A DNA stretch of 18,446 nucleotides from JANNMJ01 sp031426455 (GCA_031426455.1 JANPLI010000017.1:1-18446); one strand, 5' to 3'. Positions 1 through 8,450 are shown, counted from the stretch's first letter. Made by a program: numbers and translations. The notes: generated from the sequence alone by a model not told the origin.

Positions 1-161
1 CTTACGCAGGTGCACGGGTTGCTGATGGTCCCGAAGGGACTACCTGCCGCCGCTGAGGTAGTCCCTTCGGGACCGCCCTGTTTTGCTAAAACGTTGACTA
101 CCGAATGGTAGTCCCTTCGGGACCATCCAAGCGAACGGTTCTTGCCGAACACCTGCGTAAG
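1..161. mobile_element. MITE-like element with 12-bp terminal inverted repeats
   Basis: The first 12 bases (CTTACGCAGGTG) are the exact reverse complement of 150-161 (CACCTGCGTAAG). The interval carries three copies of an 18-base motif, GGTCCCGAAGGGACTACC at 27-44 and its reverse complement at 57-74 and 107-124. Each contains the palindrome GTCCC-TTC-GGGAC. No reading frame inside looks like a gene, so this resembles a non-autonomous miniature element or a REP-like cluster. The left end coincides with the window edge, so the true boundary may lie further left. No target-site duplication can be judged. Confidence 0.55.
27..124. repeat. Three copies of an 18-bp triloop palindrome
   Basis: Copies lie at 27-44 (reverse orientation), 57-74 and 107-124 (forward). 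The core is a 5-bp stem GTCCC/GGGAC closed by three bases, TTC on one strand and GAA on the other. The third copy extends its stem with ATGGT/ACCAT around a one-base bulge. All three are identical over 18 bases, which suggests recent spread or conservation. Confidence 0.85.
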
Positions 162-167
162 TCCTGT

Positions 168-191
168 AGTAGGAAGTAGGAAGTAGGAAGT
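168..191. repeat. Heptanucleotide tandem repeat (AGGAAGT)
   Basis: Three perfect AGGAAGT units (171-177, 178-184, 185-191) follow a partial AGT unit. The array starts seven bases after the inverted-repeat element ends. It sits 15 bases upstream of a likely -7 promoter box, so a change in copy number would alter upstream promoter spacing. Confidence 0.8.
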
Positions 192-205
192 ATGAGACTA
201 CCGCT

Positions 206-213
206 TATATTTG
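206..213 (+). promoter_or_regulatory. Probable Bacteroidota -7 promoter box
   Basis: TATATTTG is an exact match to the Bacteroidota -7 consensus TAnnTTTG. It would start a transcript near 219 and give a leader of about 55 bases before the ATG at 275. I see no clear TTTG -33 element at the usual 19-base spacing, where the heptad array ends instead. Confidence 0.45.
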
Positions 214-274
214 CACCGGCTGGCGCGCGTGCCCCGGCCCCGTTTTTTCCTTTCATTTTTTCCCCGCCTACCGT

Positions 275-700
275 ATGCCTGCCATTGATTTCACCCCCTT
301 CATCAAAACCCGCTCCCAGGCCGCCGAACTCGACGCCGCGTACACCGCCCGCCTGGTGACGCTCAACAAGCAGCTGGCCGACAGCGCCTACTCGGCCAAC
401 GTGGCCGCGCAGCGCGCCACGGAATACCAGGATGAACTCGACGGCCTGGTGAGCGACATCGCCAACGACGACGCCCAACTCGCCGGGATGACGGTGGGCT
501 CCGAACGCCACACCGCGCGCACCGACGAGCGCCGCAAACGCAACGACCGCCGCGAGGAAATCATCGCCCTGCAACGCAGCCTGGGCGGGGTGCCGGCCGC
601 CCAGCGCGCCAGCGAGCGGAAGGAAACCGCCGCCCGCGTGGCCGCCATCACCGAAGACCAGACCGCCCTGGCTACTTACAAAAACGGGCTGCCTCTGTAG
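275..700 (+). CDS. Small helical protein of unknown function
   Basis: This frame encodes 141 residues from an ATG at 275 to a TAG. I do not recognise a family. The protein has no signal peptide and no membrane segment. It is rich in Ala, Arg, Glu and Asp with long runs of helix-forming residues, and roughly residues 10-65 and 80-130 look like two amphipathic helices that could pair as a helical hairpin or coiled coil. It contains no Cys, and its one short Gly/Pro-containing break is near LGGVPAAQ at about 107-114. Expression would be from the -7 box at 206. It is followed by a strong hairpin at 739-772, consistent with a single-gene unit. Codon use matches the GC-rich neighbours, and the antisense frames over it lack any recognisable feature. 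It is probably a cytoplasmic structural or binding protein, but the function is unknown. Confidence 0.7.
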   Translation: MPAIDFTPFIKTRSQAAELDAAYTARLVTLNKQLADSAYSANVAAQRATEYQDELDGLVSDIANDDAQLAGMTVGSERHTARTDERRKRNDRREEIIALQRSLGGVPAAQRASERKETAARVAAITEDQTALATYKNGLPL

Positions 701-738
701 GTTTTGGGGCGCTTCCCCCGCTGCTCCCCCCTCGGCCA

Positions 739-772
739 AACCGGCCGCCCCGCGCTCCCGGGGCGGCCGGTT
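739..772 (+). terminator. Strong GC-rich hairpin after the small gene
   Basis: A perfect 14-bp stem (739-752 with 759-772, AACCGGCCGCCCCG/CGGGGCGGCCGGTT) encloses a six-base loop, 38 bases after the stop codon. No U-run follows, so intrinsic termination is plausible but not certain. It could also act in both directions or protect the 3' end. Confidence 0.6.
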
Positions 773-885
773 GGCATCAGGACGCCGACCTACGCGGCTG
801 CGTCGTAGCGGAGTCCAGGCTCAGGTCTTTACCCCGTTGATAGCGCGGTCATTAACGCTCGGTACGCCGGGTGCGTGAAGCGCGG

Positions 886-930
886 AAACCACCCGGAACT
901 GGCTTGCCCGGCTCCGGGTGGTTTTGGTTT
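886..930 (+). terminator. Hairpin with T-tract upstream of the fibre gene
   Basis: A perfect 12-bp stem (AAACCACCCGGA at 886-897 with TCCGGGTGGTTT at 913-924) has a 15-base loop and runs into TTTTGGTTT. This is the classic shape of a rho-independent terminator. It lies 186 bases after the first hairpin and 124 bases before the next start codon. It could be a second terminator, the end of an unseen small RNA, or an attenuator in the leader of the fibre gene. Confidence 0.55.
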
Positions 931-1054
931 CACTACCACGATTCCGCAGTTGGCTACCACCGCGCCGCAGTTGATGCAACCAGGCTAGGAAAGCGGGGCG
1001 GGCGAACCCCAATTTTCCGGAGCGAACGCCACTCAGGGCGGCGCCACCCGTAAA

Positions 1055-4000
1055 ATGGTCAACTTATTCACTCGTCATTTTTCACCTGACTACCGAACGA
1101 CGGGGCTGGTCGGTTTGCTGCTGGCGCTGGGCGGCGCGGCGCAGGCCCAAAGCGTGGGCGTGGGCACCACCGCCCCCAACGCCAAAGCAGCCCTCGAAAT
1201 AGCCGCCACCGACAAAGGCCTGCTCATCCCGCGCCTCGACTCGGTGGCGCGGGTGGCCATCAGCAGCCCGCCGCAGGGCCTGCTGGTGTATCAGAAAGAC
1301 GGCCGCGCCGGGCTGTGGTATTTCCAGGGGAGTTGGCAGTTTTTGAAGGCGGGCAACCAAGCTGACAACCTCGGCAACCACACGGCCACCCAAAACCTGA
1401 ACCTCAACGGCCGGCTGCTGACCGGCGGCGGCGCCACCGGCCTGGGCATCAGCAGCGCCGGGGCGGTGGGCATCGGCGGGCTGGCCGCCCCCGGCAGCAA
1501 CCGCCTGGTGATGGCCGATGCCGCCGGCACCCTCATCAGCGGCTCGCTGGACCCGACCACCTTCGCCTACACCGGCGCGCCCCAGACCTATACCGTGCCG
1601 CCGGGCGTGAAAGCCCTGCTGCTGACGGCCCAGGGCGCGGGCGGGGGCGGCAATGTGCGCTACCTGGCCGAAGACAGCTTCAGCGGCGTGCGCTTCCTTT
1701 CCCAGGGGGAGCCGCAGCCGGGCGGGCGGGGCGCCGTCCTCACGATGCGGGTGCCCGTGACGCCCGGCGAGGTACTCACCCTGGTGGTGGGCGGGCGCGG
1801 GGCCAGTGTGCCCAACAACACCACCCCGCCCACCGCCAACACGGGCGGCTACAACGGCGGCGGCACGGGGGGCGGGTTCCTGTACGCGGGGGGCGGCGGG
1901 GGCGGCGGCGCCACCGACATACGCCGGATTCCGGGGGCCACGGCCGCCAACCCGCTGGCCGGCGGCACCCTGGCCAGCACCCTGGGCCAGCGGGTGCTGG
2001 TGGCCGCGGGCGGCGGCGGGGCGAGCGTCGTTTTCGACGTTTCCCCCGCGGAAGGCGGCGCGGCCGGGGTGGCGGGCGCTAGCGCGAACGTTCCCACCCC
2101 CAACGGCCAGGGCTTGATTACGGGCGGGGGCGCCGGCGGCTCGGCGGGCGGGGCCGGGGGGGTGGCGCAGGACGGGGGCCTGAGTCCTTCGCCTGCTTTC
2201 AACGGCGCGGCCGGGGGGCTGGGCACCGGCGGCAATGGCGCCGACACCAACGGCCGGGCGCTGTATGCGCCGCCGACCGGCAGCCCGTCCGATTTTACGC
2301 CCGTCAGCTACTGTGGTGGCGGCGGCGGCGGCGGCGGCTACTTCGGCGGGGGCGGCGGAGCGGCTTTTTTCACCAATCATTCCCTCTACGACCTAGCCGG
2401 AAACCGGGGCACGGCCGGCGGCGGCGGCGCCAACTGGGTCGGGCCGGGGGTCAGCGATGTGCAGAGCCGGCTGGCGGACAACGTGGCCGATGGCCTCATT
2501 ACCCTGCAACCCCTGCTCGACCTGCCCGTGGACATTGCTTCTATTCCCAACCTGCAGCCGGCCCTGACCGCGCTCTGGCAAACCGATAACACCAACGTGT
2601 GGCGCACCACCGGCAACGTGGGCATCGGCCTGAACACGCCCGGCGCCCGCCTGCACGTGGCCGGCAACACCGTAATGCAGGGCTCGGGTGGCCTGACCGT
2701 GAGCAGCACTAACCCCGGCACCGGCACCGCCGACTGGATCGCCGTGAACGTGGGGGCGCTCAGTACCGGCAGCCGCGTGGTGAGCGGCCTGCTCAACGGG
2801 GTGGCCACCTTGGGCGGCCACAACAACAACATGACCGGCTGGGCCAACCTGGCCCTCAACCCCGGCGGCGGCAACGTGGGCATCGGCACCAGCACCCCCT
2901 CCGAAAAGCTGCACGTGGCGGGCACGGCCCGCATCGAGGGCCTGAGCGGCGACCGGGTGCGCCTCGTCACCGCCGATGCCAGCGGCCGGCTGAGTACCAC
3001 CGCCAACCTGGACGAGCTGAAGACTTCGACGTTCGTGCCCGGCAGCACCCCGGCCCCCACGGCCTACGTGGTGCCGGCGGGGGTACACACCTTGCGGGTG
3101 CAGGCCCGCGGCGGCAGCGGGCAGGACTTCCTCGGCCTCATCGGCTTCCCCAATTTGCCGCGCCGGGGGGGCGCGCCCGACTCGGTGGTAGCGCTACTCC
3201 CCGTGACCCCCGGCGAAGTGCTAACGCTTGTGGTGGGCGGCGGCGGCGCCAACTACGGCTACAACGGCGGCAGCGGCCTGGTAATACCCGTCTCTCAGTT
3301 GAGGGATGAGCCGGGCGGCTACGGCGGCGGTGCCACCGACCTGCGCCGGATTCCGGGCGCCACCGTCGCCAACCCCCTGGCTGGCGGCACCCTGATCAGC
3401 ACCCTGGGCTGGCGCCTGCTGGTGGCCGGGGGCGGGGGCGGGGCGGGTTTCACCGCCGACGGGGGCGCGGCTGGTGAAGCCGGGGCCACCGGCCCTGCGG
3501 TTTACGTTGGAGGGCCGTCCCGCGGCGGCGGCGGCGGCGGCACCCAAACGGCCGGGGGGGCGGGCGGCACGGGCGAGCTAATAGGCGGGAGCGGTACGTT
3601 GGGCCAGGGGGGTGCCCCAGCCACCCGCTATATCGGCACAACTGTGGTGTCCCGCGGAGCGGGCGGCGGCGGCGGCTACTACGGCGGCGGCGGCTCCGGT
3701 TCCAGCGAAACTTTCAGAATAAGCGCCGGCGGCGGCGGTGGCGGGTCGAGCTGGACGACGCCCGCCGCGACGCCGCTTTACCGGGCCACCGCCGCCCGCC
3801 GCGGCGATGGGGCCCTCGCCCTCCTGCCCGTGGAAGCGCCGCTGCTGGATACCCGCAATTTCATCAACTCCGGCGGCGGCCGCGACAGCCTGGGCATCGG
3901 CACCACCACGCCCGCCCAACTGCTGGAAGTAGCCGGTTCGGCTGCCTCCTTTGCCGCGCCCGACACCCGCCCGCTGGTGCGCCTGAGTCGGCCGGGTACG

Positions 4001-5260
4001 CCTTTCGCCAAGTTTCCCAACCTGGCCGAAATCAGCCTCGGCTCCTACGCAGCGGGCAGCAACAGCCTCTCGCAGCTCGACTTCAACCTGGGCAACGGCG
4101 CCGTGGGCGCGCCCGACGTGAACGTGCTGACCCTGCGCGGCGACGGGCGGGTGGGCATCGGCACCGCTACGCCCACCGAAAAGCTCCACGTGGTGGGCAA
4201 TACCCTGGTGAGCGGCAGCCTCGCGGCCGGTAGCGCCACCGTGGCGGGCGTGGGCGGGCTGCGCGTCAGCAGCACCAACCCCGGCTCCGGCGCCACCGAC
4301 TGGATTGCCAGCAACGTGGGCGGCAGCACCGGCAACCGCGTGGTGAGCGGGCTGCTCGACGGCGTGGCCACCCTCGGCGGGCACAACAATACCCTGACCG
4401 CCTGGGCACCGCTGGCCCTCAACCCCGGCGGCGGCCACGTGGGCATCGGCACGAATAACCCGGCCGTGCCGCTCGACGTGCAGGGCACGGCCAGCCTCGG
4501 CTCGCTCACCTACTCGTACCTCAACTACGGCTTCGTGGGCCACAACTTCACGATGGTGGCCAACAACGTCAGCATCCGCGCCGCGGGCCGGGTGGTGGCG
4601 GCCGAGTTCAACGCCACCTCCGACCGGCGGCTGAAAGAGATCGTGGGACTCTCCGACCGGGCCACCGATCTGGCCCTGCTCAACCGCCTGCGCATCACCG
4701 ACTACACGATGCGCGACCGGGTGCGGTTCGGCGAGCGCCGGTTCAAAAAGGTGATTGCCCAAGAGGTGGAGGCCGTCTTCCCGCAGGCCGTGAGCCAGCA
4801 CACGGGCTTTCTGCCCGACGTGTACGCCGTGGCGCAGCGGGCCGAAGCCGAAGGCGACTCGGTGCTGCGCCTGACGCTGCCGGCCGCGCTACCGGCGGCG
4901 AAAGCCGGGCAGCGGGTCAAGCTCATCGGCCCGGCCGGGGAACTGGTGGGGACCGTGGCCCCGGCGCCCGCCGGTCCGGTGCTGCGGGTGCGCGGCGCGG
5001 CCGGGCAGGTGGCGGCACTGGCCGGGCAGCCGGTGTTCGTCTTCGGCCTGGAGCACGCCGACGTGCGGGCCGTGGACTACGAAGCCTTGGCCATGCTCAA
5101 CGTGAGTGCCACCCAGGAGCTGGCCCGCCAGGTGGCGGCCCTGCAAGCCCAAAACGCTACCCTGCGCGCGCAAACCGAACGCGCCGAAGCCGCTACTACC
5201 TCCTTTGAGGCCCGCCTGCGGGCGCTGGAAGCGGGGGGCGGCACCCAGGCCCGCAAGTAA
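1055..5260 (+). CDS. Secreted fibre-like protein with Gly-rich modules and S74 chaperone
   Basis: This 1401-residue protein starts with a Sec signal peptide (about residues 1-32, ending AAQAQS). Residues 33-105 match the N-terminal region common to Bacteroidota fibre proteins (VGVGTTAP, then GLLIPRLDSV and GLLVYQ). Two glycine-rich domains follow at about 170-485 and 659-926, each opening with a TYTVPPGV-like strand and containing GGGATDIRRIPGA or GGGATDLRRIPGA. VGIGTxxPxxxLxVxG motifs occur near 523, 607, 946, 1033 and 1129. The C-terminal part from about 1185 is a peptidase S74 (endosialidase-type) chaperone. It has the SDRRLK motif with predicted catalytic Ser1189 and Lys1194, the IAQEVEAVFPQAV motif, an insert at about 1258-1330, and a terminal coiled coil at about 1352-1392. 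By family knowledge it should trimerise and cleave itself before Ser1189, releasing the chaperone. A cell-surface adhesin or fibre is likely; its ligand is unknown. It has no T9SS sorting domain, so its surface export route is unclear. Confidence 0.88.
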   Translation: MVNLFTRHFSPDYRTTGLVGLLLALGGAAQAQSVGVGTTAPNAKAALEIAATDKGLLIPRLDSVARVAISSPPQGLLVYQKDGRAGLWYFQGSWQFLKAGNQADNLGNHTATQNLNLNGRLLTGGGATGLGISSAGAVGIGGLAAPGSNRLVMADAAGTLISGSLDPTTFAYTGAPQTYTVPPGVKALLLTAQGAGGGGNVRYLAEDSFSGVRFLSQGEPQPGGRGAVLTMRVPVTPGEVLTLVVGGRGASVPNNTTPPTANTGGYNGGGTGGGFLYAGGGGGGGATDIRRIPGATAANPLAGGTLASTLGQRVLVAAGGGGASVVFDVSPAEGGAAGVAGASANVPTPNGQGLITGGGAGGSAGGAGGVAQDGGLSPSPAFNGAAGGLGTGGNGADTNGRALYAPPTGSPSDFTPVSYCGGGGGGGGYFGGGGGAAFFTNHSLYDLAGNRGTAGGGGANWVGPGVSDVQSRLADNVADGLITLQPLLDLPVDIASIPNLQPALTALWQTDNTNVWRTTGNVGIGLNTPGARLHVAGNTVMQGSGGLTVSSTNPGTGTADWIAVNVGALSTGSRVVSGLLNGVATLGGHNNNMTGWANLALNPGGGNVGIGTSTPSEKLHVAGTARIEGLSGDRVRLVTADASGRLSTTANLDELKTSTFVPGSTPAPTAYVVPAGVHTLRVQARGGSGQDFLGLIGFPNLPRRGGAPDSVVALLPVTPGEVLTLVVGGGGANYGYNGGSGLVIPVSQLRDEPGGYGGGATDLRRIPGATVANPLAGGTLISTLGWRLLVAGGGGGAGFTADGGAAGEAGATGPAVYVGGPSRGGGGGGTQTAGGAGGTGELIGGSGTLGQGGAPATRYIGTTVVSRGAGGGGGYYGGGGSGSSETFRISAGGGGGGSSWTTPAATPLYRATAARRGDGALALLPVEAPLLDTRNFINSGGGRDSLGIGTTTPAQLLEVAGSAASFAAPDTRPLVRLSRPGTPFAKFPNLAEISLGSYAAGSNSLSQLDFNLGNGAVGAPDVNVLTLRGDGRVGIGTATPTEKLHVVGNTLVSGSLAAGSATVAGVGGLRVSSTNPGSGATDWIASNVGGSTGNRVVSGLLDGVATLGGHNNTLTAWAPLALNPGGGHVGIGTNNPAVPLDVQGTASLGSLTYSYLNYGFVGHNFTMVANNVSIRAAGRVVAAEFNATSDRRLKEIVGLSDRATDLALLNRLRITDYTMRDRVRFGERRFKKVIAQEVEAVFPQAVSQHTGFLPDVYAVAQRAEAEGDSVLRLTLPAALPAAKAGQRVKLIGPAGELVGTVAPAPAGPVLRVRGAAGQVAALAGQPVFVFGLEHADVRAVDYEALAMLNVSATQELARQVAALQAQNATLRAQTERAEAATTSFEARLRALEAGGGTQARK

Positions 5261-5298
5261 AACCGACCCGCTTTTTTTGTTTAAACCCCTCGTTTCGT

Positions 5299-6543
5299 AT
5301 GCCACGGCTCATCCGTTCGTTTCCCCTTTTTTCCGGCGCTACCCTCGCGCTGGGCGCTGTCCTGACGGTCTCCTCCGCCTCGCGGGCGCAAGCGCCGATT
5401 ACCCTCACCGCCGCCACGTATCCGGCTTCTTCGCAAACTACGGAGTTGTTCTGGCGCGGCGACAACCCGGCTGGGGCGCCGATACCCCGCGTAGGCGCTA
5501 ATCAGGTGTGGGACTATTCGGCGCTGCCCCTGGAACCGACAGGCGTTTTGTACGCTAATTTTTTTATGCCGGTGCCCGCCGGCAGTCCGTTCAGCGGAGC
5601 GGGGCTGCGCCAGGTCGTGACCCAGCTCTACGCCGGGTCGCTGGAACTGGCCGGCACTAACTATCAGCGGGTCGATGCCACCGGCGTCTTCGACCTCGGC
5701 TATGGCCTCGATACCTACCGCCAGAGCCTGACCGCCACCACGGGCGGCGCCACCGATTCGCTCGTCGTGCCGCGCCAGGTGATCCCTAACCAGCCGGCCG
5801 CGCGGGTGCTGCCGTTTCCGTTCACGGCCGCCACCGGCAACCGCTGCGCCACCCGCACCCGCTTCGCGGCGCAACTGACGGTAGCGGCCCTCGGCCTGAA
5901 CCGGGCGCCTTTCTACTGGGTGCGCCGCTACATACGCACCGACTCGGGCGCCGCCTGGGGCACCCTGCGGGTGCCCGTACGCCAGGGCGCGAGCCTGGTT
6001 ACCAGCCCTTCAGCACCGCTACCGGTCCTGATGCGCCGCACCACCCTTGTGGTGCAGGACAGTTTCTACCTCGGCAACCAACCGGCCCCGGCTAACCTGC
6101 TGGCGGGCCTGCAACTGACCCAGGGCGGCGTGTCGCGGACGTACCGCGACGACTTTCTGCGCGCTGGCTCCGGCCAGTACGTGCTGCGGCTCGGCTACGA
6201 TGACCCGGCCCGCACGGCACTCACGTTCAGCTGGATATCAGCCGAAGCCAATGTGCCGCTTCGGGCTCCCGCGTTGGTGCAAACCGCCGATGCCACGCTC
6301 TGGCCCAACCCCGTAGCGGCCGGTCAGGCGCTACAGCTTACCATCAGTGGTCTGACGCAGCCGGTGGCTGCCACGCTGCCCGTCACGCTGCACGACGCGT
6401 TGGGCCGGGTGGTGCTGACCACCAAACTGCGCCCCGACGTCGGTACTCTGTCGCTACCCGCCACGCTGGCGCCCGGTGCATATCTGTTGCTGGCTGATTT
6501 GCCTGACGGTCGCGCCCTGCGGCGGCGTGTGGTGGTGGAGTAG
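5299..6543 (+). CDS. T9SS type A sorting domain-containing secreted protein
   Basis: The product has 414 residues. A Sec signal peptide covers about residues 1-31 (hydrophobic core, then SRAQA). The middle part, about 32-325, has aromatic and beta-rich composition (for example NQVWDYSAL near the start) and matches no enzyme family I recognise. The last 80 residues, from LWPNPVAAGQ at about 334, form a type A C-terminal sorting domain: an NP motif, then DALGRVV, then LAPGAYLLLADLPDG and a terminal RRRVVVE. In Bacteroidota this domain directs proteins through the type IX secretion system to the outer surface, where it is usually removed. The gene starts 38 bases after the fibre gene on the same strand with no hairpin between them, so the two are probably co-transcribed and may act together at the surface. 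The exact function is unknown. Confidence 0.85.
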   Translation: MPRLIRSFPLFSGATLALGAVLTVSSASRAQAPITLTAATYPASSQTTELFWRGDNPAGAPIPRVGANQVWDYSALPLEPTGVLYANFFMPVPAGSPFSGAGLRQVVTQLYAGSLELAGTNYQRVDATGVFDLGYGLDTYRQSLTATTGGATDSLVVPRQVIPNQPAARVLPFPFTAATGNRCATRTRFAAQLTVAALGLNRAPFYWVRRYIRTDSGAAWGTLRVPVRQGASLVTSPSAPLPVLMRRTTLVVQDSFYLGNQPAPANLLAGLQLTQGGVSRTYRDDFLRAGSGQYVLRLGYDDPARTALTFSWISAEANVPLRAPALVQTADATLWPNPVAAGQALQLTISGLTQPVAATLPVTLHDALGRVVLTTKLRPDVGTLSLPATLAPGAYLLLADLPDGRALRRRVVVE

Positions 6544-6605
6544 GAGAGGGGGGTAAATACTTTGCCCACGTATTTTGCAGACCGGCTTACTTTACAACGG
6601 CTCCA

Positions 6606-8450
6606 ATGCTGCGCTTTTTTCGAATCCAGGGCTTAATCCGGGGTCTGCTGCTGCTCGCAATGGCTTCTGGCCCCGCCGCCGCTGCGGCCCCGCCACCGGA
6701 TTCGGTGAAGATCAAGCGGTGGCTGCGGATCTCGGATTCGCTGATCACGCTGGCGCCCCCGAAGGCCCTGGCCCTGGCCGACTCGGCCCGGCGCCTGGCC
6801 CACGCCCGCCAACTGCACCGGCTGGAGGGTTTGGCCCTGCTGGCTACTGCCACCACTGCGCAGCTGCGGGCCGATGCGCCGACGGCGGCAGCCTTCGCGC
6901 AGCGCGCTTACCGGCAAGCCCGCCAGCACGGTTCGCCTTCTACCAATGAATGGAAGGCGCTGAACCTGTTGGTGGCGGGGGATTTCTACCGCGAGGATTT
7001 TTCCGAAGCCATCCGTTACGCCCGCTTGCAGGTGGCGGTAGCCGAAGCGCTGGGCCAGGACACGCTGATGACCCGCAGCTACGACAACCTGGGCAGCGCC
7101 CTGAGCGAGTTCCGCAAGTGCATCGAAGCCACGCCTTACCTGCTGAAAGCGCGGGAGGGCGCGCGCCGGCGGAATGACAAAAAATTCGAATCGAAGTCGC
7201 TGGTTAATCTGGCCGTCAACGAGTTCTACCAGGAACGAATGGCGCCCGCGATGGCCTACATCAACGAAGCGCTGATGCTGGCCCGGCAGCAGTCGGACTC
7301 GTCGTTCGTCATCAATGCGTTCAACGTGCGGGGCGTTTTTCGGGGCAAAATGGGCCAGCACGCGGGCGCCGTGGCCGATGCCGAGCAGGCGCTGCGGCTG
7401 GTGCAGCAGAAGGGCCATTTCGACGAAGAAATCATCGTGCGTTCGCAGCTTTCGCGCCTCTACGAAGAAGCCGGAATGCTGGGCAAAGCCCTGGCCGCTG
7501 AACGCACCTTCTGGCACATCCGCGACAGTACCAACTCGCTCAAAGTGCAGCAGCAGCTAAACGAGCTGAACACCCGCTTCAAAACCGAGCAGCGCGAAGC
7601 CCGCATCCAGGCACTTACGCAGGCTAAGCGCCTGGCCGATCTGCGGATTTGGGCGCTGCTGGCTGGCTTAGCACTGGTGCTGGCGGGCGCGGCGGTGTTC
7701 GGGCGGCAGTACCAGCGGCTGCGGCGGACGCAGCGCGCGCTGGCTGCCACCACCCGCACCAAAGACCGCCTGTATTCGGTGGTGGCGCACGACCTGCGCT
7801 CGCCGATTGCGTCGTTCCCGGGCCTGCTCGACTTACTGCGCCGCTACCGCGACCGCGCCGCCACGCAGGATTTCGACGGCCTGCTGACCGAAATGCGCGA
7901 TGCCAGTCAGCAGGTGGCCCGCCTGCTCGAAAACCTCCTGCAATGGGCCGCCAGCCAGCACGGCGAATTGGCGGTGCGGCCCGAAACGTTGTCGCTCCAC
8001 GAGCTGATCACCGACGTGGCCGCGCTTTACACGCCCACCGCCGAAGCGGCGGGCAAACGCCTGACGGTTCTGCTGCCGGCCGCCACCGAACCCCTGCGCG
8101 CCCTCGCCGACCGGCAGATGACCCGCGCCATCCTGCGCAACCTCACCGACAATGCCCTCAAATACCTGCCCGCTGGCGGCACCGCCACGCTGAGTGCCGA
8201 AGCCGGCGCCAATGGTACGGTGGTGTTGGTTATCAGCGACGATGGCCCCGGCCTGACGGGCGCTCAATTGGCAGCATTTCAGGCGGAGGTCGCTCCTGTG
8301 GGCGGCGCCACCCAGGCCGAAGTACGTGGCACCGGCCTGGGCTTACCACTTTGTCGCCTGCTGGCCGAACGGCAGGGCGGCGACCTGCACCTGGTGTCGG
8401 CCCCCGGTCAGGGCCTGACGGCGCGGGTGGTGCTGCCGGCTGCGGCGTAG
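6606..8450 (+). CDS. TPR-containing membrane sensor histidine kinase
   Basis: The 614-residue product has an N-terminal signal or membrane segment (about 5-30) and a long periplasmic helical region with TPR-like repeats (about 40-320). A coiled coil leads into a membrane helix at about 345-366 (LRIWALLAGLALVLAG). The cytoplasmic HisKA domain carries the phosphoacceptor His395 in VVAHDLRSPI. The HATPase domain shows an N box (NLTDNALKY, about 511-519), a G1 box (DDGPGL, about 545) and a G2 box (GTGLGLPL, about 575). All catalytic motifs are present, so it should autophosphorylate and pass phosphate to a response regulator. The LytTR regulator 94 bases downstream is the obvious partner. This TPR-kinase plus LytTR arrangement is common in Bacteroidota. 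The signal sensed is unknown. The ATG at 6606 is preferred because the signal peptide follows at once. Confidence 0.9.
   Translation: MLRFFRIQGLIRGLLLLAMASGPAAAAAPPPDSVKIKRWLRISDSLITLAPPKALALADSARRLAHARQLHRLEGLALLATATTAQLRADAPTAAAFAQRAYRQARQHGSPSTNEWKALNLLVAGDFYREDFSEAIRYARLQVAVAEALGQDTLMTRSYDNLGSALSEFRKCIEATPYLLKAREGARRRNDKKFESKSLVNLAVNEFYQERMAPAMAYINEALMLARQQSDSSFVINAFNVRGVFRGKMGQHAGAVADAEQALRLVQQKGHFDEEIIVRSQLSRLYEEAGMLGKALAAERTFWHIRDSTNSLKVQQQLNELNTRFKTEQREARIQALTQAKRLADLRIWALLAGLALVLAGAAVFGRQYQRLRRTQRALAATTRTKDRLYSVVAHDLRSPIASFPGLLDLLRRYRDRAATQDFDGLLTEMRDASQQVARLLENLLQWAASQHGELAVRPETLSLHELITDVAALYTPTAEAAGKRLTVLLPAATEPLRALADRQMTRAILRNLTDNALKYLPAGGTATLSAEAGANGTVVLVISDDGPGLTGAQLAAFQAEVAPVGGATQAEVRGTGLGLPLCRLLAERQGGDLHLVSAPGQGLTARVVLPAAA

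Larger units (their letters stand above)
701..1054. other. Gene-free intergenic region
   Basis: These 354 bases hold the two hairpins described separately. I see no convincing protein-coding gene, no tRNA-like cloverleaf and no exact TAnnTTTG box. The short open frames here overlap the hairpins and encode low-complexity peptides. The promoter of the long gene at 1055 must lie here or depend on read-through, but I cannot place it. Confidence 0.6.

Noticed and set aside
1..161. CRISPR array from the three identical 18-base repeats
   Set aside because: The repeats are in mixed orientation, too few, with unequal spacers, and no cas gene is present.
701..1054. tRNA or riboswitch in the gap before the fibre gene
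   Set aside because: The hairpins do not form a cloverleaf and no T-loop or conserved riboswitch core was recognised.
1082..2380. Long minus-strand frame (432 residues) opposite the fibre gene
   Set aside because: It is a shadow of GC-rich, glycine-codon-rich coding DNA. Its translation is low-complexity Ala/Gly/Arg/His with no domain, and the plus-strand gene is clearly real.
3578..4801. Minus-strand frame of 407 residues
   Set aside because: It is an antisense shadow of the same gene: the repeats in it mirror the plus-strand VGIGT modules, and there is no start context or recognisable family.
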